Assembly (NCBI GenBank): GCA_964466315.1
Contig: CAYXNS010000001.1
Location: 76,093-140,092 of the forward strand
DNA from: SMWC01 sp964466315
GTDB taxonomy: Bacteria; Pseudomonadota; Gammaproteobacteria; Steroidobacterales; Rariloculaceae
Length of the DNA: 64,000 bases
Direction of reading: 5' to 3'
In this document: piece after piece, positions 17,118 through 25,835 of the stretch
How positions within the stretch are numbered: position 1 is the stretch's first letter
Layout of the letters: every line of letters starts with the position of its first letter
Made by a program: the position numbers and the translations under genes
The notes under the pieces: generated by a model
Told to the model about the DNA's origin: nothing
Database searches by the model: none
Seen by the model: the letters and a program-made list of their open reading frames with translations, nothing else

Positions 17118-18499
17118 AATCCCTCCTCCGCGATCTCCAGGGCGCGCTGCAGGATCGCGCTCTTCGCCAGCACTTCCTCATATTCGCGCTCGGGGTCGCT
17201 GTCGGCGACGATACCGGCTCCGGCCTGAAAGCTATACTCGTCACCATTGAAAACCATCGTACGGATAGTAATGGCCTGATCCATGTTGCCGCTATTCGCG
17301 AAGTAACCAACCGTGCCGCCGTAAAGCCCTCGTGCGACCGGCTCCAGTCCGGCAATGAGCTCCATCGCCCTCACTTTCGGCGCACCCACGAGTGTGCCGG
17401 CGGGAAAAGTCGCAGCGAAAAGATCAGCCGCATCCTTGTCAGGAACGGTTTCGCCGAGCACACCGCTCACGATGTGCATGACGTGACTGTAGCGCTCGAT
17501 CTTGCGATACGGATCTACATGTACCGATCCGGCCAAAGCTACCCGGCCGAGGTCGTTACGCGCGAGGTCAACGAGCATGACGTGCTCCGCGTTCTCCTTC
17601 GGGTCCGCGAGCAACTCCTGCTCAAGCGCGAGGTCCTCATCGCCGGTCTGCCCACGTGGCCGGGTACCGGCAATCGGGCACAGCGACGCGGCACGGCCGT
17701 CGAGACGCACGAGCGCTTCGGGCGAGGAACCGGCGACCGTGATGTCGCCGACTTCGAGAAAGTACATATACGGCGAAGGATTTAGCAATCGCAGCGCACG
17801 GTAACACTGGAACGGATCTAGATCCGTGTTGCCGCTAAAGCGCACCGACAGCACAATCTGATAGATATCTCCGGCCGTGATATGCACCTTGGCTCGTTCC
17901 ACGGCCTCCATGAATTCCTCCCGGGTCAGACTGCCGATGGCTGCGGAGAAACTACCCTTCGGGGTACTGTCCTCGATACCGCTGCGCAACGCTTGGATGA
18001 CCGAATCTCTGAGTGTCAGGCGTTCGACCTCACTGCCCGAATGGAGTAATGCGACACAGCGCGTCAGATGATCGAATATCAGCAGGGATTCGGGCGCTAC
18101 GTATGCCGCCTGCGGCAGCCCGTCGAGTTCCGATCGATTCGGTGGCAGGCGCTCGAAGTACCGCACGATGTCGTAGCCTGCGGCGCCGACGAGGCCGCCC
18201 GCGAACGGCATGCCATCGATCGCTGGACAGAGAGCGGGACTGGCCGCGAGCGCGCCACGCAGCGTTTCGAGCCAACCGGCGCCATCTGTGGGCCTTGCCA
18301 GAGTCTCGCCGTTGATGCGCAGCGCGTCAGGGAAGAGCTCCAGCGTCAATCGCTGACCGAGCCCGAGGAACGAATAGCGGGCGAGGCGCTCACCGCCCTC
18401 GACGCTCTCGAGCAAAAAACACGGCTTGAACGGCTTGAGTTTGATATAGGCAGAAACCGGCGTATCCAGGTCGGCTGCGATGTCGAACGGCGCTTTCAT
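17114..18499 (-). CDS. trpE: Anthranilate synthase component I
   Basis: Chorismate-using catalytic subunit, the feedback-inhibited entry enzyme of the pathway. The 461-residue protein carries the N-terminal regulatory region with the LLES-like FLLESVEGGERLARYSFLG (tryptophan-binding site) and the chorismate-binding C-terminal domain with SPEALVR, PIAGTRPRG, NDLGRV, GTLVGAPKVRAMELI and the closing QAGAGIVADSDPEREYEE. It is the first structural gene after the trp leader and attenuator at 18528-18671. Order trpEGDCFBA puts the entire pathway in one transcript. Confidence 0.97.
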   Translation of the reverse strand: MKAPFDIAADLDTPVSAYIKLKPFKPCFLLESVEGGERLARYSFLGLGQRLTLELFPDALRINGETLARPTDGAGWLETLRGALAASPALCPAIDGMPFAGGLVGAAGYDIVRYFERLPPNRSELDGLPQAAYVAPESLLIFDHLTRCVALLHSGSEVERLTLRDSVIQALRSGIEDSTPKGSFSAAIGSLTREEFMEAVERAKVHITAGDIYQIVLSVRFSGNTDLDPFQCYRALRLLNPSPYMYFLEVGDITVAGSSPEALVRLDGRAASLCPIAGTRPRGQTGDEDLALEQELLADPKENAEHVMLVDLARNDLGRVALAGSVHVDPYRKIERYSHVMHIVSGVLGETVPDKDAADLFAATFPAGTLVGAPKVRAMELIAGLEPVARGLYGGTVGYFANSGNMDQAITIRTMVFNGDEYSFQAGAGIVADSDPEREYEEVLAKSAILQRALEIAEEGL

Positions 18500-18527
18500 G
18501 ATCGAAAAATCTCAAAGTTGCGGATAT

Positions 18528-18563
18528 AAAAAAACCCATCTCCGACGCTGCGGAGATGGGTTT
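18528..18563 (-). terminator. trp attenuator terminator hairpin
   Basis: On the minus strand a 13-base-pair perfect stem (arms 18551-18563 and 18532-18544, core AACCCATCTCCG) with a six-base loop runs into seven T, 29 bases before the trpE start codon. The 5' arm (segment 3) can instead pair with GCGGAGAGGGT at 18604-18614 (segment 2), matching with a single bulge, to form an antiterminator. This is the classical 2:3 versus 3:4 attenuation choice. Confidence 0.93.
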
Positions 18564-18590
18564 GCCTTATTCGAGTCGGACTCGTTGGTT

Positions 18591-18671
18591 TTAGGCGCGT
18601 AGGACCCTCTCCGCTGGGGACACGCGCCACCAGCGGTCTGTACGGGAATGCGTGCTCGTAGATCGGTCCAT
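18591..18671 (-). CDS. trpL: trp operon leader peptide TrpL
   Basis: A 26-residue reading frame starting at ATG 18671, with tandem tryptophan codons TGGTGG (18627-18632) in the context RTDRWWRVSP, ending in TAA 28 bases before the terminator stem. The Trp codons lie inside segment 1: CCGCTGG (18630-18636) pairs with CCAGCGG (18611-18617) to form the 1:2 hairpin. A ribosome stalled at the Trp codons would block segment 1, free segment 2 to pair with segment 3, and allow transcription into trpE. A ribosome that finishes the peptide would let the terminator form. No good Shine-Dalgarno site is visible; see the promoter entry for a possible leaderless start. Confidence 0.9.
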   Translation of the reverse strand: MDRSTSTHSRTDRWWRVSPAERVLRA

Positions 18672-18679
18672 GGGGCGAG

Positions 18680-18709
18680 AGTATGTCCTCGCGGGCTCTC
18701 GGGGGTCAA
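18680..18709 (-). promoter_or_regulatory. Candidate trp promoter
   Basis: TTGACC at 18704-18709 and CATACT at 18680-18685 with an 18-base spacer, in the gap between the permease stop and trpL. Transcription from it would begin at about 18672-18675, almost on the trpL ATG, so trpL could be translated as a leaderless mRNA. The -10 matches only four of six consensus bases, so this is a moderate prediction. Confidence 0.5.
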
Positions 18710-18730
18710 GTTCGGTGCGGCCGAAATGCG

Positions 18731-20563
18731 TCAGATGTCGTAGATGATGGGTAATACGATCGAGAATCCGAGCCACATCAGGAGGGCCAGCGGCACGCCG
18801 GCGCGCATGAAGTCCGAGAACTTGTAACCGCCGGCCGAGAGCAGCAGCAGATTCGTCTGGTACCCGTAAGGTGTCGCGTAGCTCATATTGGCGCCAAAGA
18901 TCACGGCCAGGATGAACGGCTCGGCCGGCGAATTCAGCTCCATGGCCATCTGGATGGCGATCGGGGTGCCGATGATGCCTGCCGCCGCATTCGAGACTAC
19001 GTTAGTCAGGATCATCATGACCAGGATCAACGAACTCAGTATGAAAGGCGTAGGCAGCAGTCTGACCCCTTCGACGAACGCCTGGGCGATATACAAAGCG
19101 CCACCGGTCGCTGTCATTGCGAGCCCGAGCGCGAGGCTCGCCACGATAATCATGATGACCTGCGGCGAGAGTGAGCCGGCGGCGTCTTCCCAAGTCAGAC
19201 ATTGGGTTGCGAGCATTGCGCCGACACCGACAACGGCGCTAACGGAAATCGGCAAGAGCCCCGTCGCCGCTGCCAGGACAACGAGGATCATGATCAGGAG
19301 TGCCCGGTCGGAACGATGTGTCCGCGGGAGATCGGTAGTGCCGTCCAGGACGAGTGCGTTGCCTGAGCGTTTGAGCTTCTCGAGTTGAGTATCCGCGCCC
19401 TGGACCAGCACTACATCGCCGTTGCGCAGATGCGTGGAGCCTATGTTGCCACTGACCTCCTCGATGCCGGGCTCGCGGGCACGGTGTAAGGCGAGTGGTA
19501 GTAGCCCGGTACGCTGCGTGAACCGCGTGCCTGCGAGACTTGCACGGTGTAGGAGCGATCCGCGTGTCACGACGATCTCGGCAAGATGTTGTTGATCCTT
19601 GATCGTTCCGACCTCGCCCGTGATCTCAGTCGCGCGCGGGTCGCTATGCAGTGTGGCGCCGAGCTGTTTCTCGAACTGCTTCAGGCGTTCCGGTGTGTCT
19701 CGGACCGCGAGTCGATCGCCGGCCAGGATTCTTACTGAGGGTAGTTTCGTGACGAACAGCCCTTCGCCGCGCTCGATGCGATCGACGCGCATCTCGTTGT
19801 CGGTCAGCGCGAGGCCTTCGGCGAAAGTCAGTCCACAGGCCACACTGGCATCATTGATATGCAACAGCGCGTTAAAAACACGTGGTGAACGATCCGCAAG
19901 CGGTTGCTTACGTTCGGGAAGAAGCCTGGGGGCGATGAGCCACAGATACAGCAGACCCGCGACGCCGACCAACAATACGGGCATTGTGAAGGCAAACATC
20001 CCGAACGGCTCGAGGCCTTGCTCGGCCGCGATTCCTACAACCAGTAGGTTGGTGGACGTGCCGATCGTCGTGGCCATGCCGCCGATCAGCGTGGCAAAGC
20101 CCACGGGCATGAGGATGGATGACGGCGCGAGCTTATTTCTGACCGCGACGCCGATCAGCATCGGTAGTAGCATGATGACGATCGGCGTGTTATTGACGAA
20201 TGCGCTCAATATCGCTGCTATGATGAGCGTGATCAGGCTGGCGAGCTTGGGTCTAGCCGTCCAGGCCTTGGCCAGAGAGACGGCGAGCGGCTGTAACGCG
20301 CCCGTCGCCTCGAGGCCTTTGCCCATGATCATGAGCGCACAGATCGTGATCAACGCTTCGTTACCAAAGCCGGCAAGAAATGAGGTCGGCGCGAGGCGTT
20401 CGCCGTTCGCCTCGTAGGGGAATAACTGAAAGCTCACGACGAGAATAACGAGTATTGCGAGGCCGGAGGCCTCCAGCGGCAGCCGGTCGCGCGTGAACAG
20501 ATACAGCGCTAGCGGTGTCAGCAGCAAAACAAAAATGCCGTGGGCGTCCGGTAGGATGGGCAC
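18731..20563 (-). CDS. SLC13/DASS family permease with two RCK_C (TrkA-C) domains
   Basis: Inner-membrane transporter of 610 residues in the YfbS/SAC1-like group of the DASS family, which move sulfate, dicarboxylates or similar anions with sodium. Two membrane halves each end in the family motif: SAFVNNTPIVIMLLPM with GTSTNLLVVGIA in the first half, and VVSNAAAGIIGTPIA with YATPYGYQTNLL in the second. Between them (residues about 215-400) lie two soluble RCK_C domains (LPSVRILAGDRLAVRDT; GSTHLRNGDVVLVQGAD) thought to bind a regulatory ligand. Start is GTG 20563. It is divergent from the ABC exporter and directly upstream of the trp leader. Substrate is unknown. Confidence 0.88.
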   Translation of the reverse strand: MPILPDAHGIFVLLLTPLALYLFTRDRLPLEASGLAILVILVVSFQLFPYEANGERLAPTSFLAGFGNEALITICALMIMGKGLEATGALQPLAVSLAKAWTARPKLASLITLIIAAILSAFVNNTPIVIMLLPMLIGVAVRNKLAPSSILMPVGFATLIGGMATTIGTSTNLLVVGIAAEQGLEPFGMFAFTMPVLLVGVAGLLYLWLIAPRLLPERKQPLADRSPRVFNALLHINDASVACGLTFAEGLALTDNEMRVDRIERGEGLFVTKLPSVRILAGDRLAVRDTPERLKQFEKQLGATLHSDPRATEITGEVGTIKDQQHLAEIVVTRGSLLHRASLAGTRFTQRTGLLPLALHRAREPGIEEVSGNIGSTHLRNGDVVLVQGADTQLEKLKRSGNALVLDGTTDLPRTHRSDRALLIMILVVLAAATGLLPISVSAVVGVGAMLATQCLTWEDAAGSLSPQVIMIIVASLALGLAMTATGGALYIAQAFVEGVRLLPTPFILSSLILVMMILTNVVSNAAAGIIGTPIAIQMAMELNSPAEPFILAVIFGANMSYATPYGYQTNLLLLSAGGYKFSDFMRAGVPLALLMWLGFSIVLPIIYDI

Positions 20564-20645
20564 AGATTACTTCTTGGTTTATGGCCTGACTCCCTAATAC
20601 CATGCTTGTGGACCCATCGCCAACTTCTGATATCCACTAATAACC

Positions 20646-22478
20646 GTGAATCATTCTCCGAAACCGCCGATCGGGCTCGAGAACTATCTCGGTGTCTATC
20701 GTTACAGCCGTCGCGCGGTCGACCTCGTATGGAGCACGCATAGGGGGCTGACCATTGCGCTCGCACTACTCACGATCACGGCCGGGCTCCTGCCGGCCGG
20801 TGTCGCCTACGTCGGAAAACTCATAATCGACGCCGTGGTTGCTGCGATTGTCGTGGTTCAGTCGGGTGTTGCGCCCGCTTACTCAGAAGTCCTGGTATTC
20901 GTGGCCATCGAGGGTGTGCTCGTCGCCGCCATCGCCGCAGTCCAGCGCGGCATCGGCTTCTGCCAGACGCTGCTCCGGGTGTTGTTGAGCCAGCGGGTTA
21001 ATATATTGATTCTCGAGAAAGCACTGACGCTCGAGCTCGCCCAGTTTGAGGACTCCGAGTTCTACGATAAACTCAACCGGGCGCGGCAGGAAGCCTCGAG
21101 CCGCCCTCTGAGCCTGGTCAATCGGACATTTGGCCTTGCCCAGCACGGCGTGTCCCTGGTGAGCTATGCGGTGTTATTGCTGCAGTTCTCGCCATGGGCC
21201 GTGTGCATACTGGTACTCGCGGGGATTCCCGCATTCGTCGCGGAGACCCACTTCTCCGGAAGTCGCTTTCGAATTTTCCGCCATCGCTCCCCGGATCGGC
21301 GCAAGCTCATGTATCTCGAGATGGTCCTGGCACGTGAAGATCACGCGAAAGAAGTCCAGATGTTCCAGCTCGGGCCCGAACTGCTCAAGCGCTACCGGGA
21401 CATCTTCAAGCTGTTGTTCGATGAGGAGCGCGACCTCACGATTCGCCGCGATTCGTGGGGCTTGGGGCTGGGGCTCCTGACCAATCTCGCGTTTTACGGC
21501 GCGTATGCGTGGATCGCTGTCGCAACGATCCAGGGGGCTATCACGCTCGGCCAGATGACGATGTATCTTCTAGTATTCAAGCAGGGTCAGTCTTCTGTAT
21601 CGTCGATGCTGAGCGCTATCGGCGGAATGTACGAGGATAACCTCTATCTCTCGAATCTATACGATTACCTTGAGCAACCGACGCCCGTAAGGCATCGCGT
21701 CGAGCTGCTCGGGCCTGAACCACGAGCCGGCCTTGTCTTCGAAGGCGTGACCTTCACTTACCCGGGTGCAAGCCATGCGGCACTGCAGGGCATCGATCTC
21801 GAGATAAAGCACGGGCAGAGTGTCGGCATCGTCGGCCGCAACGGTTCGGGCAAGACCACGCTGATCAAATTGCTCGCCGGGCTGTACGAGCCCGATGCCG
21901 GCTATATCGGTTACCAGGGCCTGGATCTAACTGCGTGGGATCCGGACGCACTGCGCCGCTCAATCGGTGTCATATTTCAGGACTTCAACCGCTATCAGCT
22001 CCAGGTCGGCGAGAACATCGGTGTCGGCGATGCCACCGAGCTTTTGAATGAAGAGCGCTGGATCGAGGCCGCCGAGATGGGCCGGGCGGCCGAATTCATC
22101 GACCGGCTTCCGGCAGGTTATGCCACGCAACTCGGACGCTGGTTTCATGCGGGTCAAGAGCTCTCAGGTGGGCAGTGGCAGCGAATCGCCCTGGCGCGGG
22201 CTTTCATGCGCAGCGCGGCGAATATTCTCGTCCTCGACGAGCCCACGGCATCGATGGATTCGGAGACCGAGGCCGAGATCTTCGAACACTTTCGCTCGCT
22301 AACGGAAGACAAGATCGCGATCCTTATCTCGCACCGGTTTTCCACGGTCCGACGCGCCGACCTGATCGTCGTCATGGATGAAGGGCGGATCGTCGAGCGC
22401 GGTAATCATGAGGAACTCGTCGCGCTCGGGGGCCGGTATGCACGGCTCTTCGAACTCCAAGCCCGTGGTTATCGCTGA
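20646..22478 (+). CDS. ABC exporter, fused membrane and ATPase domains
   Basis: A 610-residue type-IV ABC half-transporter. The membrane domain occupies residues 1-340 (helices such as LTIALALLTITAGLLPAGVAYVG and VSYAVLLLQFSPWAVCILVLAGIP). The nucleotide-binding domain has Walker A GRNGSGKTT, the Q-loop IFQDFNRYQLQ, signature LSGGQWQR, Walker B ILVLDEPTAS and the switch LISHRFS. It would work as a homodimer. Single-gene context, with no peptide-processing or partner gene nearby, leaves the substrate unknown; lipid, drug or peptide export are all possible. GTG start at 20646, divergent from the SLC13 permease with about 80 bases between. Confidence 0.88.
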   Translation: MNHSPKPPIGLENYLGVYRYSRRAVDLVWSTHRGLTIALALLTITAGLLPAGVAYVGKLIIDAVVAAIVVVQSGVAPAYSEVLVFVAIEGVLVAAIAAVQRGIGFCQTLLRVLLSQRVNILILEKALTLELAQFEDSEFYDKLNRARQEASSRPLSLVNRTFGLAQHGVSLVSYAVLLLQFSPWAVCILVLAGIPAFVAETHFSGSRFRIFRHRSPDRRKLMYLEMVLAREDHAKEVQMFQLGPELLKRYRDIFKLLFDEERDLTIRRDSWGLGLGLLTNLAFYGAYAWIAVATIQGAITLGQMTMYLLVFKQGQSSVSSMLSAIGGMYEDNLYLSNLYDYLEQPTPVRHRVELLGPEPRAGLVFEGVTFTYPGASHAALQGIDLEIKHGQSVGIVGRNGSGKTTLIKLLAGLYEPDAGYIGYQGLDLTAWDPDALRRSIGVIFQDFNRYQLQVGENIGVGDATELLNEERWIEAAEMGRAAEFIDRLPAGYATQLGRWFHAGQELSGGQWQRIALARAFMRSAANILVLDEPTASMDSETEAEIFEHFRSLTEDKIAILISHRFSTVRRADLIVVMDEGRIVERGNHEELVALGGRYARLFELQARGYR

Positions 22479-22543
22479 GCCTCCAAACCGCGTATAGCGC
22501 TACCGCCTAAGGTACAATCCGACTCCGCCCAGGCGTATGTCGC

Positions 22544-25285
22544 ATGTCCACTCCCGCACCAGAATCCGTCCCTCGCGCCGACATCTTCTTCGCCGAGAAG
22601 GACAAAGCGCTGCGTGACGATGTTCATCGTCTGGGTGGACTCGTCGGCGAACTGGTTAAGGATCAGGGCGGGGAAGCGCTGTTCGATCTCGTCGAGGCAG
22701 CCCGCTGCGCGTCTATCGCACAACGCGAGGGCGATACCAACGCACATCAAGAGCTGAGGACACTTCTTGCCGCGCTCACGCCACGTACCGCCAAGGACTT
22801 CATTCGTGCCTTTTCGACCTATTTTCAGATGGTCAATATGGCGGAAAAGGTGCACCGGATACGCCGGCGCCGGGCTTATCTGCGGGATGCTGAAACGCCA
22901 CAGCCGCTCGGGTTCGCAGATACGCTAAGCCGGCTCAAGGAAGCGGGCGTCGATGCGGCGTCGATCGAGAGCGTACTGAATACCGTCTCGGTCGAGCCGG
23001 TGTTCACGGCGCATCCGACCGAGGCTACGCGACGCACGCTTCTAAGAAAGCAACAGAATGTCGCGCGACACCTCGTGGAAATGCTCGATCCGTATATGAC
23101 GCCTCAGGAGGAGCGAGCCACGCTCGGGCGCATCAAAATGGAGATGACGACGGGGTGGCAGACCGAAGAGCACCCCGATACGCAAGTCAGAGTCAGCGAT
23201 GAAGCGGAGCACGTCCTGTTCTTCCTGACCGACGTCCTCTATCGGATGATTCCTCCGTTCTACGAAGGTCTCGAGGAAGCATTGAATACCATCTATCCGG
23301 AGCACGGTAGTCGTATCCACCCGTCCACCGTGGTCCGTTTTGGATCCTGGGTTGGCGGCGACATGGATGGCAACCCGAACGTCACCGCCAAGAGCCTCCG
23401 TGAATCATTGTCGCGGCAAAGGGCGCTGGTACTCGACTTGTATTACAACGAATGTCTGACACTCGCGAGACAACTAAGCCAGAGCGAGAGCAGAATTGAG
23501 TTCAACGAGGAAATTAGCAAACGCAGCACGCTATACGCTGGGCATTTCCCGAAGGCCGCGCATTCCGTCCCGGCCAGACACCGACACATGCCCTACCGGG
23601 GCTTTCTGCGGCTCGTGGCCGCGCGCTTGCAGGCGACCTACGACGATGCGGCTTTCCCCTACGAGTCGCCCGAGGAGTTCATCCAGGACATCGGGCTGGT
23701 TGCCGACAGCCTGCGGGCAAACAAGGGCCGTAACGCGGGGCTGTTCGGGATGTATCGACTCATGAGGCGTATCGAGACATTCGGCTTCCATATCGCCACC
23801 CTCGATATTCGGCAGAACGCGTTGGTTCATCGTCGCGTCGTGGGTGAGGGTCTACAGGACGAACATTGGCTCGACCGTTCGTCCGAGGAGCGTACCGCGC
23901 GATTGCGGGGAGCGCTCAACCGCCGCGAGTCGCCCGTGGGCAAGTTCTCTTCGGAGGGCCGCCGCACGCTCGCGGTGTTCCAGGCGATTGCGCATTGCCG
24001 GCGCAAGTATGGCGCACAGGCAATCGGCCCCTACATCGTCAGCATGGCACATGGCCCCGACGACGTGCTGTCGGTACTGCTCCTGGCCAAGTGGGGCGAC
24101 CTGGGCCCGAAGGGCGGCTCGGTGCCGCTCGACGTAGTGCCGCTGTTCGAGACGGTCGAAGATCTACAGAACGCTTCATCGATCATGGCAGGCTTGCTCG
24201 CCGACAACAGTTATCGAGATCATCTCGAGCGTCGGCAGTCTCATCAAATGGTCATGGTCGGGTATTCCGACAGCAACAAGGATGGTGGTCTCGCATCGGC
24301 TCGGTGGACACTGCGGCGCGCGCAGCAAGACCTCGTCGAGATCATGCGTGACCTAGGCGTGAAGCTGACGATCTTCCATGGTCGGGGCGGGACGATCAGT
24401 CGCGGCGGCGGGCGACTCCACGAGGCTGTGATGGCGGCCCCGGCTGGTGCCGTCGCCGGGCGCCTGCGAATGACAGAGCAGGGCGAGATGATCAACGCCA
24501 AGTACGGGTTGCGGGCGATTGCGATGCGCTCGCTCGAACAGACGGTCAGTTCCGTACTGTTCGCATCGGCACAGGACCCCGTTCCCGACTCCTCGGAACC
24601 GCGCTGGTGTTCGATCATGGACGAGCTATCCGGCGCGAGCCGCGACGTCTACAAACAGCTGATCTACGATCAGCCTGCCTTCTGGGAATACTTTCGCGGC
24701 GCCACGCCCATAGACGTCATTGAGCGACTCGGTATCGGTTCGCGGCCGGTTTACCGTTCGGACAGCGCCAATATTCAAGACGTGAGAGCGATTCCCTGGG
24801 TATTCGCTTGGACGCAGACGAGGCTGTTGCTGCCCGGCTGGTTTGGAGTCGGATCCGGGCTACAGCACGCGATTGAGCAGTTTGGTGAAGATACTATCCA
24901 TGACATGCTGGAGAGCTGGAAATTCTTCCGGGTATTGCTTTCGGACGTCGAGATCGTGCTCGGCAAGACCGACATAGAAATCGCCGAGCGTTATTCAGAA
25001 CTCGCCGGCCCGCTGCACGAAAAGTTCTTTCCTATCATACGCGCCGAGTACGACCATTGCACCGAAATCATTCTCGCACTCCGCAGGCAAAAGATCCTCT
25101 TGGAGAATGAAGCTACGCTGCGCAGAGCAATTCGCTTGCGAAACCCCTACGTCGATCCGATGAGCCTGTTGCAGATCGATCTACTACGGCGTTGGCGAGA
25201 AGGCGGAAGCGCCGACGACGCGATGTTGCAAGCGTTGATGGCCAGTATCAATGGGATCGCACACGGTATGCAAAATACGGGCTGA
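22544..25285 (+). CDS. ppc: Phosphoenolpyruvate carboxylase
   Basis: Anaplerotic enzyme that makes oxaloacetate from PEP and bicarbonate. The 913-residue protein has the catalytic histidine in VFTAHPTEATRRT, the GGDMDGNPNV stretch, the second active-site region YSDSNKDGG, the glycine-rich FHGRGGTISRGGG and the invariant C-terminal QNTG. Only the N-terminal 60 residues look divergent. A TACAAT at 22513-22518 could be its -10 element, but I see no matching -35. It feeds the citric-acid cycle that gltA, elsewhere in this window, also serves. Confidence 0.97.
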   Translation: MSTPAPESVPRADIFFAEKDKALRDDVHRLGGLVGELVKDQGGEALFDLVEAARCASIAQREGDTNAHQELRTLLAALTPRTAKDFIRAFSTYFQMVNMAEKVHRIRRRRAYLRDAETPQPLGFADTLSRLKEAGVDAASIESVLNTVSVEPVFTAHPTEATRRTLLRKQQNVARHLVEMLDPYMTPQEERATLGRIKMEMTTGWQTEEHPDTQVRVSDEAEHVLFFLTDVLYRMIPPFYEGLEEALNTIYPEHGSRIHPSTVVRFGSWVGGDMDGNPNVTAKSLRESLSRQRALVLDLYYNECLTLARQLSQSESRIEFNEEISKRSTLYAGHFPKAAHSVPARHRHMPYRGFLRLVAARLQATYDDAAFPYESPEEFIQDIGLVADSLRANKGRNAGLFGMYRLMRRIETFGFHIATLDIRQNALVHRRVVGEGLQDEHWLDRSSEERTARLRGALNRRESPVGKFSSEGRRTLAVFQAIAHCRRKYGAQAIGPYIVSMAHGPDDVLSVLLLAKWGDLGPKGGSVPLDVVPLFETVEDLQNASSIMAGLLADNSYRDHLERRQSHQMVMVGYSDSNKDGGLASARWTLRRAQQDLVEIMRDLGVKLTIFHGRGGTISRGGGRLHEAVMAAPAGAVAGRLRMTEQGEMINAKYGLRAIAMRSLEQTVSSVLFASAQDPVPDSSEPRWCSIMDELSGASRDVYKQLIYDQPAFWEYFRGATPIDVIERLGIGSRPVYRSDSANIQDVRAIPWVFAWTQTRLLLPGWFGVGSGLQHAIEQFGEDTIHDMLESWKFFRVLLSDVEIVLGKTDIEIAERYSELAGPLHEKFFPIIRAEYDHCTEIILALRRQKILLENEATLRRAIRLRNPYVDPMSLLQIDLLRRWREGGSADDAMLQALMASINGIAHGMQNTG

Positions 25286-25290
25286 ATCGG

Positions 25291-25797
25291 TTAACGGCCT
25301 GCTTTGACTTTCGTCTTACGCGGGGGCTTGAGCCACCGGATCACCCGATCCTCGACTTCGTCGCCGCCGAGCGCCGACTCTACTATCGCCCGGCCGCGTA
25401 TAGAGATTCCGGCACGATGAACGCTTTCCCGCGTCCCCGATACGAGTGGATGCCAGTCCGCCAGACCGCAGCCTTCGGCGAGGCGGCGATAAGCGCAGGT
25501 ACCGGGCATCCACGCGAGATCCGCGAGGTTTTTTAGCTCGAGCACGACACAGTCGGGAACATGTTCGAGACGCTCCGCATAGTTGGTATAGCGACAACTC
25601 GTCAGATCCAGAAGCCGGCAGGCGACGTTGGTATAATGCACGCTTCCTGTATCCTCGTCTTCGAACTTGTGCAGGCAGCAACGGCCGCAGCCGTCGCAGA
25701 GCGACTCCCATTCAGTGTGAGTTACCTCCTGAAGCGTCTTGTGCTCCCAGAAAGGTGCACCCGGATCCGGTCGGCGGTTCTTGGAGCGCTTCGGCAT
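25291..25797 (-). CDS. ycgN: YcgN/UPF0260 family cysteine-cluster protein
   Basis: A 168-residue protein of the UPF0260/YkgJ zinc- or iron-binding group. It matches E. coli YcgN through FWEHKTLQEVTHTEWESLCDGCGRCC-type wording, with clustered cysteines (CDGCGRCC, residues about 34-41), TNVACRLLDL, CRYTNY, PGTCAYRRLAEG and WHPLVSG. Function is unknown; the cysteine pattern suggests a bound metal. It is convergent with ppc, five bases apart, and divergent from the dehydrogenase. Confidence 0.9.
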   Translation of the reverse strand: MPKRSKNRRPDPGAPFWEHKTLQEVTHTEWESLCDGCGRCCLHKFEDEDTGSVHYTNVACRLLDLTSCRYTNYAERLEHVPDCVVLELKNLADLAWMPGTCAYRRLAEGCGLADWHPLVSGTRESVHRAGISIRGRAIVESALGGDEVEDRVIRWLKPPRKTKVKAGR

Positions 25798-25835
25798 AGG
25801 GCCATAGTGTAAGCTGTTGCGCCGTGACGAAACGG

